A stretch of 64,000 nucleotides of DNA from Ifrita kowaldi (Eukaryota > Chordata > Aves > Passeriformes > Cinclosomatidae): positions 309,611 to 373,610 of the forward strand of contig VZRS01014158.1 of the NCBI GenBank assembly GCA_013398055.1. The letters are read 5' to 3'. The translations under genes were made by a program, and so were the position numbers. Shown here in pieces: positions 52,001 through 58,990 of this stretch. The first letter of the stretch is position 1; each line of letters begins with the position of its first letter. A model generated the notes under the pieces. The model had not been told where the DNA came from, made no database searches, and was given only the letters and a program-made list of their open reading frames with translations.

Positions 52001-54990
52001 GCAAATCTCTGAACTGGCATTTCCAGAAGACATTCCCATTCAACATCTGCATACAAAGAAAAACCCCTCTTAGTACAGCCTCTTCAATCAACATCCCCTC
52101 CCTACGTATAACTGTATATTTAGGCCCAGAAAAGGCTGGAAAGCCAAAGGAACGTATAGGATTCTTTTCCAAGATCAAGAAATATTTGGAGTTTACAACC
52201 AGATTTGGAATCAGCTTCTGTCTGGTGTACCATCTCCAAAAGACCCTTAAAAACTTGCTCTACACTGAGCTTGAAAAACTGTGTGCTGAGAGAAAAAAAT
52301 GTTTAAAATTAAATACAGAGTGCAAAATCAAACACGTTGAAACAACAAAAAAATAAGTTAGTTGAAAATTACAGATCTAATCTAAAGCTCAAGTGAAATC
52401 AACAGAAAAAGTCCCACTGATTTTGATGGACTTGGGCGTTTTACAAGGCCTCACATCACGTGCCAGGCAGCACCAAACATGTTATTCCCTATGCCTGTTA
52501 ACCTCTTAGTCCACGGAAAAAACATGTTTGCCAAAATAGTTATAGAAAGGGCCTAACCACATCCTCTCAGGACACGTTCAGCACGGCTGCAGAGCAGGAT
52601 ATGCCCGCCTGCTTGCCACGTGTAATGGTGTGGAGGTGCCTGCACAGGGCACCAGCTGTGGGTGGCTCAGTGACAGCCTCAGCCCCAGGGGATGCTGGCA
52701 GGGCTGCACTGATGCCAACTGCTGCTGCACCGGAAGCTGTGGTCACTGCTCCAAACTCTTGGTTTGGACATGGAGGGGAACATGAACAAGCTGGGATATA
52801 CAGGGCAAAACAGTCATGCATGGGATGCAGGTAGCTGTCCCATGAGTGCCTGGGCAGAGGGCTACGAGAACCATAATAGGCTACATCCTATAGCCAGATG
52901 AGAGATCTTTCTTCTGCAGAGGAAGTGAGCTCTCCAGAAAGGAAGAGAAAATTGTGGAATATGTTAATCTGCCCTAAGAGCCAGAACAGTAATCAGAAAT
53001 TCTGCCTCCAAGTTCCTAATCCTCTTTCCTCACCCCACTTTTCTTCTTCCTTTTGCAGGCAGTCTGGATCCAACCCAGATCTTGCCACACTTACTATGCC
53101 CTAACTCCACAAAGCGCATTGTGACCACAGAAGACCAGGCACATACAGCGCACTCCTTCCCCACCCTCCATAAACATTCACTGAGAACTAAGTGCCAGCA
53201 GGGTTTTTCCCCATAACAGTTACTGATGGCATCAGCCAAAGTGCTGGGGAGGCACAGCCAGCCCAGTATAGCCACTCCTTGTCTCAAGGATATAAATCCT
53301 CGACAGGCTCCAGGGCGTGAATGTACCACTGTCAGCCCCCAAGCTCCTCTCCTTACAACATGAACCAGCAGGAAAGCAAGCAGGTTCATACTGGAACGGT
53401 TTTCTTTTGGCAAAGTTGGGAAGGGTTTTTTGTCTTGCTCCTGCCTTTCTTTTTTTTTTCCCCAGAAGTGGTTTGCGTTTCGTCTCAGCACTTTCCATCA
53501 AAGCAGTTGCATCAGAAAATTCCTGACCAGCTCTAATCTTCATCAGTGCAGCTGCGCTGCGGTCACAGCACCACCCGCCCTGCTGGTGGTGGCCCCAGGA
53601 TTTCCCCGGGGCGGGCGGCGGGGACAGGCTGGCACTCTGCTGCCAGGGGGGCTCACCCCCGCCACCAGCCTGGGCCCCCTGCTCCGTCCCACGGCACGGC
53701 TACCTGGTTTTGCCATGTGAATGGTGTGGAAAATGCTGGGTGCTTATTCCCACACCTGTCATCAAGATCCTTGTCCACCCACGCAGTTGCGAGTCCCACA
53801 ACTGACTCCAACCTCACTTGGGAAAAAACAGCTCTGAATTTTGTTTTAACTCTAGAAAGTGAGTTTCTCGTGTAGCCAGCAAAGATGCTGCCAACAGGAA
53901 GAAAGGGCAAGAGAAGAAGATTTTAAAGATCCTAAAACAGGTGGTGGCAGCCCCGCAGTAGGGAGCGGAATGACGTGCCAGCACAGGCTTCCCGGCAGGG
54001 CTGGAGCCCCACGCAGGTACTGACTGGCCCTGTGCTCCACCTTGGTTTGCAATACTTGAACAGGAAGTTTGATCAAAACAGAGCTTCCTATTTTACAGCT
54101 CACAAAATACAAACAGGGTCTGTCAGCAGGTCTTTGCTGTCAACTGGATAGCTCAGCACCTGTTGGAGGCTGGCAGGAAGGGCTGGAGAACTGCTCCCTG
54201 GTGGAAAAGGCAGCCCTTCAGAAATGACTGTAAGCTTACAGAAAAAGCCAACAGCCTAATAATTGTACCGGTAATAATTGTAACTACTAATTTTCACCAA
54301 TATTGATGCATTTTTTAAACTTGATCTGAGTTAGGTGTAAGACTCTGTTTTATCATCTTCTTGCCACCTCTGCTTCAAGGGAGCTAACTGCTGCCCAGGT
54401 TAGCTTGCCAAATTGCAAATACGGACTGGAACTACATTTGCTGCCAACCACACCAGCTGTAACTCCCCAGAAGCTTGGATACATGGAGGTGGCCAGACAG
54501 GTTAAAATTGTCATATCAGAGATCAAAGGTCAACTAAGAGACTTGCCCAAAATTATGCCATTGTACTGTTATTACTTCTTTGCTGTGTGCAAGCAGACGT
54601 TTCAAAACGTTGGCTTTTTGCTGCATTATATGTTTGTGAATTTTATTAGACTAATTTGAAGGATTCGAAATGATGAATAAATTGGTACTCTGTTTGCTTT
54701 ATCTGCTATTGCAGCCTATGCCCAACAGATGTTACGTATGAAATTCAAATTACATCTTCAAATGGAGCATGACTTGGTAATGAATAATTCAAGACATATA
54801 CTGAAAATTAGAATGCTGTTTTTAAACAGCGCGTTTCTTAGCAGAGGCAACGTCAGTGGAAAAATACTCACCTATTTATCTGGCCATTTTCCACCTCTGT
54901 GAAATCATTTGAATCATTGCTGATGTTATCATCTTCAGGGACAGTCATATTCTGCAATTCGGTCAGTTCTAATCCAGCTTTGAAAGGCAT
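27913..54990 (-). CDS. SLC38A1: SLC38A1 (SNAT1) sodium-coupled neutral amino acid transporter, complete coding region in 15 exons
   Basis: System A transporter of the SLC38 (AAAP/APC-fold) family. It couples Na+ entry to uptake of glutamine, alanine and other small neutral amino acids at the plasma membrane. Coding exons on the minus strand, 5' to 3': 54872-54990, 47458-47533, 46777-46892, 41795-41868, 40146-40238, 39752-39833, 38528-38610, 37567-37625, 36733-36858, 34456-34535, 33177-33277, 29931-30049, 29248-29389, 29042-29139, 27913-28014. The sum is 1470 nt, or 489 residues plus TGA; human SNAT1 has 487. The cytosolic N-terminus (TELQNMTVPEDDN, DRESRRSLTNSHLEKKKCDEY region) is SNAT1-specific and separates it from SNAT2 and SNAT4. 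About eleven membrane segments follow. TM1 carries FNLSNAIMGSGILGLA (Asn78-Ala93). The large outer loop (about 241-276) has sequons Asn250 and Asn258 and cysteines 244 and 266. No frameshift or internal stop was seen. Family membership and completeness are very secure; the exact 5' UTR structure is not. Confidence 0.97.
28015..29041 (-). other. intron 15 of SLC38A1 (1.0 kb)
   Basis: Non-coding, with the final acceptor at 28017-28015. A 112-codon minus-strand frame (28642-28980) has no recognised similarity. Confidence 0.88.
29042..29139 (-). CDS. SLC38A1: SLC38A1 exon 15: residues 424-456, TM10
   Basis: 98 nt, acceptor TTTGCAG, donor GTATGC. It encodes VTSANMLIFILPSSLYLKIT then QQDGSKLTQRIW. 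The first codon, Gly424, is split with exon 14. TSA.ML.FILPS is typical of SLC38 TM10. Confidence 0.95.
29248..29389 (-). CDS. SLC38A1: SLC38A1 exon 14: residues 377-424, TM9
   Basis: 142 nt, acceptor CCCTACAG, donor GTACAG. It encodes VRSSLFEMARKTKFDLCRHV then LVTFVLLVIINLLVIFIPSM and KDIFGVV. It is followed by a very short intron of 108 nt. The P.M.DIFG.VG motif at the end is a family signature. Confidence 0.96.
29390..29930 (-). other. intron 13 of SLC38A1 (541 nt)
   Basis: Non-coding. A short GA run (about 29398-29411) sits beside the exon 14 acceptor and gives its polypyrimidine tract in transcript sense. Confidence 0.9.
29931..30049 (-). CDS. SLC38A1: SLC38A1 exon 13: residues 337-376, TM8
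   Basis: 119 nt, acceptor CCCATAG, donor GTAAGT. It encodes NVQSDLLHKYQSKDDILILT then VRLAVIVAVILTVPVLFFT. TM8 contains the conserved threonines; in SNAT2 a TM8 threonine contributes to the Na+ site. It is almost identical to mammalian SNAT1. Confidence 0.96.
30050..33176 (-). other. intron 12 of SLC38A1 (3.1 kb)
   Basis: Non-coding. Plus-strand frames at 31008-31328 and 31590-32018 reach 106 and 142 codons, but have no recognised similarity and lie opposite the gene. No repeat was recognised. Confidence 0.88.
33177..33277 (-). CDS. SLC38A1: SLC38A1 exon 12: residues 303-337, TM7
   Basis: 101 nt, acceptor TCTCCAG, donor GTAAGT. It encodes RSQKKMQLVSNISFFAMFLM then YFMTAIFGYLTFY. RSQKKM is the cytosolic linker and F-GYLTFY ends TM7. 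The next codon (Glu337) is split; human SNAT1 has Asp there. Confidence 0.95.
33278..34455 (-). other. intron 11 of SLC38A1 (1.2 kb)
   Basis: Non-coding. The first 30 nt are unusual: donor GTAAGCCCTTC then 19 T residues (34444-34426). Nothing else was recognised. Confidence 0.9.
34426..34444 (-). promoter_or_regulatory. U19 tract immediately downstream of the exon 11 donor
   Basis: In transcript sense 19 consecutive U residues start at intron position +12. U-rich tracts in this position are known binding sites for TIA1-type proteins that help U1 recognise weak donors. Here the exon ends GA and the donor is GTAAGC, so help is plausible. Read on the plus strand it is an A run after CAATAAACTCT, so it could instead be the tail of an old retroposed copy. 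Confidence 0.4.
34456..34535 (-). CDS. SLC38A1: SLC38A1 exon 11: residues 277-303, TM6
   Basis: 80 nt, acceptor TGAACAG, donor GTAAGC after exon end AAAGA. It encodes TVYALPTIAFAFVCHPSVLP then IYSELK, the SLC38 hallmark PTIAFAFVCHP...LPIY..L. The 5' splice site is non-optimal (exon ends GA) and is followed 11 nt later by 19 consecutive U residues in the transcript. Confidence 0.96.
34536..36732 (-). other. intron 10 of SLC38A1 (2.2 kb)
   Basis: Non-coding. It contains a short CR1 3'-end piece at about 35545-35660 and no other recognised element. Confidence 0.88.
35545..35660 (+). mobile_element. short CR1 3'-end fragment
   Basis: The plus strand reads GGGGTTGGACCAGG-GACCTCCAGGTCTCTGCCAACC and ends TTCTATTCTGTG, the usual CR1 terminal region. 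It is only about 115 bp and is diverged. It is antisense to SLC38A1, like the other intronic copies. Confidence 0.7.
36733..36858 (-). CDS. SLC38A1: SLC38A1 exon 10: residues 235-276, large extracellular loop
   Basis: 126 nt, acceptor ACTCTAG, donor GTATGT, phase 0 at both ends. It encodes VIYKKFQIPC, a diverged stretch with sequons NAT (Asn250) and NSS (Asn258), and then CKPKYVIFNSK. Cys244 and Cys266 bracket the glycosylated segment and may form the loop disulfide reported for SNAT proteins. This is the least conserved part of the protein relative to mammalian SNAT1. Confidence 0.93.
36941..37529 (+). mobile_element. CR1 LINE 3' fragment filling intron 9 of SLC38A1
   Basis: It has recognisable CR1 landmarks in order on the plus strand: AATATCAGCAATAGTGTGG, GGCCACACCTC-AGTGCTGTGTCCAG, GGAGCGTGTCCAGAGAAGGG, TCTCTACAACTACCTGA, GATTGCATATTAGGAAAA, and the terminal CAATTCTATGATTCTA. 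It has many substitutions and small indels and no intact reading frame. It lies antisense to SLC38A1 and makes up about 83% of the 708-nt intron 9 (36859-37566). Confidence 0.92.
37567..37625 (-). CDS. SLC38A1: SLC38A1 exon 9: residues 215-234, TM5
   Basis: A 59-nt micro-sized exon with acceptor TTTCAG and donor GTAAGT. It encodes YLGYTSGFSLSCMVFFLVV, covering the YTSG.S motif and TM5. An antisense CR1 copy begins only 37 nt beyond its donor. Confidence 0.95.
37626..38527 (-). other. intron 8 of SLC38A1 (902 nt)
   Basis: Non-coding. A plus-strand 108-codon frame (37993-38319) has AT-driven composition and no recognised similarity. Confidence 0.9.
38528..38610 (-). CDS. SLC38A1: SLC38A1 exon 8: residues 187-215, TM4
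   Basis: 83 nt, acceptor TATACAG, donor GTAAGA. It encodes EWYVDGRILVVTVTFFIILP then LCLLKNL. It has the WY.DGR and P-L-CLLKNLG signatures of the family around TM4. Human SNAT1 has AWYVDGRVLVVIVTFGIILP. Confidence 0.95.
38611..39751 (-). other. intron 7 of SLC38A1 (1.1 kb)
   Basis: Ordinary non-coding sequence between exons 7 and 8; no repeat recognised. Confidence 0.9.
39752..39833 (-). CDS. SLC38A1: SLC38A1 exon 7: residues 160-187, TM3 end and outer loop
   Basis: 82 nt, acceptor CCTCCAG, donor GTAAGT. It encodes MLSYLFIVKNELPSAIKFLM then GKEETF, matching the SNAT1 MLSYLFIVKNELP segment. The Ser187 codon is split at the 3' side (TC then G). Confidence 0.95.
39834..40145 (-). other. intron 6 of SLC38A1 (312 nt)
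   Basis: Short intron with donor GTAAAG and acceptor CTCCAG. No further feature seen. Confidence 0.9.
40146..40238 (-). CDS. SLC38A1: SLC38A1 exon 6: residues 129-160, loop and start of TM3
   Basis: 93 nt, acceptor CTTGCAG, donor GTAAAG. It encodes CMVYEKLGEQIFGTPGKMIV then FGSTSLQNVG. The YEKLGEQ.FG motif is characteristic of SLC38 proteins. It is in phase with both neighbours through split Gly129 and Ala160 codons. Confidence 0.95.
40239..41794 (-). other. intron 5 of SLC38A1 (1.6 kb)
   Basis: Non-coding; a 105-codon minus-strand open frame at 40536-40853 has no recognisable similarity. Nothing else was seen. Confidence 0.85.
41795..41868 (-). CDS. SLC38A1: SLC38A1 exon 5: residues 104-129, TM2
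   Basis: 74 nt, acceptor TTTTTTAG, donor GTAATT, a weaker than usual 5' splice site. It encodes LLLVSVTLLSIYSIHLLLVC then SKETG, the second membrane helix and the start of the following cytosolic loop. Human SNAT1 has VLLTSVTLLSIYSINLLLIC here. Confidence 0.95.
41869..46776 (-). other. intron 4 of SLC38A1 (4.9 kb)
   Basis: Non-coding. An imperfect inverted repeat lies at 45227-45292. No repeat family was recognised and no coding frame looks real, including a 66-codon minus-strand frame at 44152-44352. Confidence 0.85.
46777..46892 (-). CDS. SLC38A1: SLC38A1 exon 4: residues 66-104, TM1 and Na+ site
   Basis: 116 nt, acceptor CTCCAG, donor GTAAGT. It encodes IPGTTSLGMSVFNLSNAIMG and SGILGLAFALANTGILLFL. 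This is TM1 of the family with the unwound GSGIL motif. Asn81 in NLSNAI fits the TM1 asparagine implicated in Na+ binding in SNAT2 (position matched by eye). It ends two bases into the Leu104 codon. Confidence 0.96.
46893..47457 (-). other. intron 3 of SLC38A1 (565 nt)
   Basis: Short intron between exons 3 and 4. I see nothing in it beyond its splice signals. Confidence 0.9.
47458..47533 (-). CDS. SLC38A1: SLC38A1 exon 3: residues 40-65, N-terminal cytosolic tail
   Basis: 76 nt, acceptor TTTCAG and donor GTAAGT. It encodes KFISDRESRRSL, then TNSHLEKKKCDEY, a basic and serine-rich segment just before TM1. This stretch is nearly identical to mammalian SNAT1 as I remember it and is the strongest evidence for SNAT1 over SNAT2 or SNAT4. 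It joins exon 2 through the split Ser40 codon and ends in phase 0. Confidence 0.95.
47534..54871 (-). other. intron 2 of SLC38A1 (7.3 kb)
   Basis: Non-coding between GTGAGT (54871) and TTTCAG (47534). It holds a GC-rich, CpG-containing patch at 53560-53710, a TCCCACTGATTTTGATGG near-palindrome at 52411-52433, and an AT-rich stretch at 47700-48280 that may be old repeat sequence. No exon-like frame was recognised. Confidence 0.85.
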
Positions 54991-55084
54991 GCTGGGTGAG
55001 GAACTGCGCCTATCCAAGTGGTTCTTCAAATACTAGTGTTTGGTTGGTATCTCGTGAGTAAACTGCAGCCACAGTGTCAGCAAC
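54872..55084 (-). CDS. SLC38A1: SLC38A1 exon 2: end of 5' UTR, start codon, residues 1-40
   Basis: The acceptor (TTTATTTAG) ends at 55085 and the donor GTGAGT starts at 54871. The first 94 nt (55084-54991) are leader without any ATG. An in-frame TAG at 55035-55033 lies upstream of the ATG at 54990-54988, so this start is the first possible one in frame. Coding part 54872-54990 (119 nt) gives the acidic cytosolic N-terminus MPFKAGLELTELQNMTVPED and on to GQIN, and ends two bases into the Ser40 codon. Human SNAT1 starts MMHFKSGLELTEL, so the bird protein is one residue shorter here. A exon-2 leader split from the promoter exon is usual in this family. Confidence 0.95.
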
Positions 55085-56567
55085 CTAAATAAAACAAAGG
55101 AAAAAAATCCAAGATGTATACCACCAACAGCAGGAAACACCTCCAGCAGAAACCAGTGAATCCTGCGCAGGAGGGACCATCCATACCAACCAATTTTGTG
55201 TTGTTAGATGGACCTCAGGTTATGACCTAAATGAATTTCAGAACAGTAGTAACCTTGTATGTCTTAGTGAGATCAACCTCACTAACCTTACAAATTTACC
55301 CTGTCCTGCAATCAATTGCTGAACGCAGTATTTTTTAAAAAAACTGGTGAGCAAACCAAGCCTGTTTGTTTCAGGAAAGAGATTAACCTCCTACAAATCA
55401 AGGAATAAAAATTATTTGCTTGTCCAAGTCCCAATTCAATATTTGGTGTCTGTCTACTGTATGTTCCCCATTCTTACTTAAAAATATAAAATACACATCC
55501 ATGCTGATACCAAGTGGGATAGAAAGAGGGATAGAGTTACCCCAGTACTCTGTTCTACTAACACATGTATTCCAACCTATCAAGGATTTTTGGGAAAGCA
55601 GAGGTGAAGAGGATGCTTTGTTTAAATTTTTGTATGGTTAAATTTGTTATGAACAAAGAGAGAAACAGAAAAAGCCTAAATCCCTAAGCTCACGTATCAC
55701 AGAAAGAAAGAGCAATGTATACCTTGTGCCAAGCACGTATTATCTAGAGGTCAGGTGATCTCTCCTCTGATAGATGTGTTCCATAAAAGCACTGAGAATA
55801 ACACCAAAGGCAGATCAGAGAAGTCTGCTACAGTGACATACTTCCTCATCAGCAACGCAAATCAACTGAAAGACCAGTATTTTCTGGAGTCCAACCACTC
55901 TCAGCTGAGCTACAACTGCAGCGTGGTAGTGAGGCAACAGCACGTTACTCACAAACAAGCTCCTGCACCACAACTCTCTTAATTTCCATTTTGTGAATGA
56001 ATTTCCTGCAGTATTGCCAAACAACTATTCAGCCTGGGGTACGTGGTGAACCCTCAGACGCCAGATTAATTTGGGGATATTTTTAAATTCTCAGGGCTAC
56101 CTCAAAGCCATCAAACTGCTTGCATGCAACCAAAGAGGCATGAGCATCCCTAGCTCTTGCAGGGCGAGATAGGAGGATGTAGTTCACTTGTTCAGTTATG
56201 ACATCTGCCTGTTTCAAATTAAGTTTACAGAAGCCAGCACTTCTGTTTCATACCACATCCCCACCACGCAGAAGAAGGCTTTGCAAATGACCAATTTTTT
56301 CCCTGTAAATACTTCCTCAGAAAAGCCATTTTAAACTTTACACTTAACAATTTCCCAAGAGCCCCCCCTGTCCAGACTTCACGCGCCAAGTTTAGAGGCT
56401 AGCCTTGAGGCTAACAGCAGGGCAGGATGTGATTATGGTGGCCGACAGGGCCTGGTGCAAGGGGTGTGTGAGCTGGGTACTTTTCAACTCCTCTGCAGAA
56501 GAGATTTCCACTACAGATACCAGGAGAAAACTGCTCAGGTATTAAAATATTGGCACAATTAAATACT

Positions 56568-56589
56568 AAAAAAAAAAAAAAAAAAAAAA
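56568..56589. repeat. A22 homopolymer in intron 1
   Basis: Twenty-two consecutive A on the plus strand. No retroposed body could be recognised to its left. Confidence 0.9.
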
Positions 56590-57269
56590 TTGATTTAGGC
56601 TGCTGATAAATAAATGCAGACTGGCAAGCAGAGGGTGGTTTTAGCATTCTGGAACAGTCTTCCTGGAGGCTGCAGGGATAAAATGGTCTACCTATTTTGG
56701 AAGAGAAGCACAATCTTTTTATAAAAGGATAAAGCTACAGGAGACGGCGACTGCTGAGGTGGCAAGGACCAAGCCCACTGAATCCTGAAGTTTCTTGTGA
56801 CCATGAGTTCCTAAAATAAACAATTTCTTAAGAGACCTGGCAACCTCTGTACCAGGATCTGCGTTCCATGGCATTTTAAAACCTGTGTAAAGATTCATCT
56901 GAGATTCAAGCAGAGAAGCTTTTCCTTTGGGCATCGTTTTGCATCATGATGCCCAGAAGGATTTTCAGAACTGCCTCGACATTGCCTGTGCTGAATAAAT
57001 TCCCCATTAAGTGTTTCAAAAGCAGGTGCTGAAATTAGCAGTGGTGTGAGGTAAGCAGCGCACCGGAGAGCCGGCTGCACGGCTCACTGACGTGTGGCTC
57101 CAGCTTCGCCCTCTGCCCTTCTGTCACTGAAACACTGCAGGACCAGACTGGCAGGAACACAGCCCCCTGCTTTATTCCCAAGCAGTCCTTGCCAAGCAAA
57201 AGTGACAATCTTTGTCTGTTTCAACCAAAACTCTGCTTCTACAGAGAACTAACTGAATGAAGACTGTTC

Positions 57270-57555
57270 ACAAGGGCATGTAGTGACAGGAAATGTGGGA
57301 ATGGCTTTAAACTGAAAGAGGACAGGTTTAGGTTAGATATTAGGAAGAAATTCTTTGCTGTGAGGGTCATGAGGCACTGGAACAGGTTGCCCAGAGAAGT
57401 TGTGGATGCCCCATCTCTGGAACTGTTCAAGGACAGGTTGGATAGGGCTTTGCACAACCTGGTGTAGTGGAAGGTGTCCTTGCATATGGCAGAGGGGTTG
57501 GAACGAGATAATCTTGAAGGTCTTTTCCAACCCAAACCCTTCTATGATTCTATAA
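57270..57555 (+). mobile_element. CR1 LINE 3' fragment in intron 1
   Basis: The plus strand shows TTAGGTTAGATATTAGGAAG, AGGCACTGGAACAGGTTGCC, GTGGATGCCCCATC and a terminus of TTCTATGATTCTATAAG. This is a better-preserved CR1 3' end of about 285 bp, truncated at its 5' side as is usual for CR1. It is antisense to SLC38A1. Confidence 0.92.
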
Positions 57556-58885
57556 GACAGAGCAAAATCTTAGAGCAAGCTCTGAGCAAGCAATAATTTC
57601 AGCAGAGTCCATGTTTCAGTCAGACCAGTTGCTCCTGAAGCAGCATGACACTGGGCACATCTCTGAATATACCTCAGTCTCTTGCTAGGGTAAGTGCTTT
57701 ACTAAAAAAAACACCAAAACAAAACCCTGAAACAAACAAAAAAAATTCTTGAATGAAATAATGCATAGCACTTCCAAGTATGAGAAAACCTGATGTCAGT
57801 GTCAAAACATGAGGCGGGTGAGGAGAGAGTGGTGGGGCTGGGAACTGAAGTTTTCATTCTCATGGCATGAACTCATCACAGATCTTTGGCAAAGTAAAAC
57901 CAACATGTCCTTAGCACCTCCACCTATCAAATTAAGATGATAAGAGTGACACTAACACTCAGTTTGTGAGGTGCTTGAAGATTCAGAGACAAAGGGTGAT
58001 ACAAGTGTGATACCTGCAATAAAACACTATGCAAATCACAAAATTTTTGCAGCGATAACTTTATCTTAGAGATATACAGAGAAAACCCTTTGTCACTGCT
58101 AATTACTCTGGGCACCCTCCACAGTCAATGGAAGATAGGTGGTCACATGAATTTCATCCCCAAATCACCTACTCGAAACTTCAAGTTCACCCATGCAACA
58201 AATCAGAGCCTAAATAAAATCTAAAATCCCAAAGGTTTTAGGGTTGATGTCAACCAGCTTCATTCCCTACAAGTCAAGTGTCCACTCCAGGCCTGTCACT
58301 TGGTCTCTACAGCGGAGCCTGGTGCTGCTGGAGGACAACCCCCTCCAACCCTGGCCCATGGGAGGGGTCTGCAGTAACACTGAGCTGTTCCCTGCAATTG
58401 CAATAGCTTTGCTCCCAAAAGGAGATTCAATGCTGGGATAGCTGAGCTAAGCAAGTTGCCACCTCAGGTGTGTGTGCCACTAGTGCTGAGGGAAAAAAAC
58501 CCAAAATCGCTTCAACTAATAAAAATTCACCATATGTTGATGCTGAGCTATATTGGAAGCAGCAGGGTAGTATTTGTACTTTTATGGCCTTTTCATTCAA
58601 GAAATGTCTTAAAAGAAATGCAAATAAAAATGCTATGTTGGCAAGAGTTCCTAGGCTGAGCTTTATTCCTAATTCACATTGAAAGACAGTAAATAATCAT
58701 GTGAATAGTGACTGCAGAAAACCCAATCGCCTCAGTCACTGTGCCTACTACTCCGTCCAGCCTTAAACCTCTCAAAAGGAAAACTTCCAGAGACCTGCCA
58801 TCGAACCTCTCTTTCCAGACACACACCTAGTAAATCATAAAGGAGAAATCAGAATTTTGCTCTTACTTCAAATTTTTCTATTCAG

Positions 58886-58990
58886 ATGGGCAAGCGCTCC
58901 TTCTTGAAGAAGGCATCACCCCAAGAGAAAACCAGCAAAGAGCTATTGACTCTTCAAAAGGAACCTCGAGGGTCTGTGTTTGGTAGCTGA
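58886..58990 (+). CDS. 34-codon open frame in intron 1, doubtful
   Basis: ATG at 58886 follows TTTTTCTATTCAG, an acceptor-like sequence. The frame reads MGKRSFLKKASPQEKTSKEL and stops at 58988-58990. It is lysine-rich and lies antisense to SLC38A1. No homologue is recognised, and a frame this short can occur by chance. It is listed only because the splice-like context and composition stand out. Confidence 0.12.
   Translation: MGKRSFLKKASPQEKTSKELLTLQKEPRGSVFGS

Noticed and set aside
27913..54990. Alternative assignment to SLC38A2 or SLC38A4
   Set aside because: These paralogues share the membrane core, but the N-terminal tail (TELQNMTVPEDDN, SDRESRRSLTNSH) and the C-terminal EGH match SNAT1.
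57239..57535. 98-codon minus-strand frame
   Set aside because: It is the antisense of a CR1 3' end.
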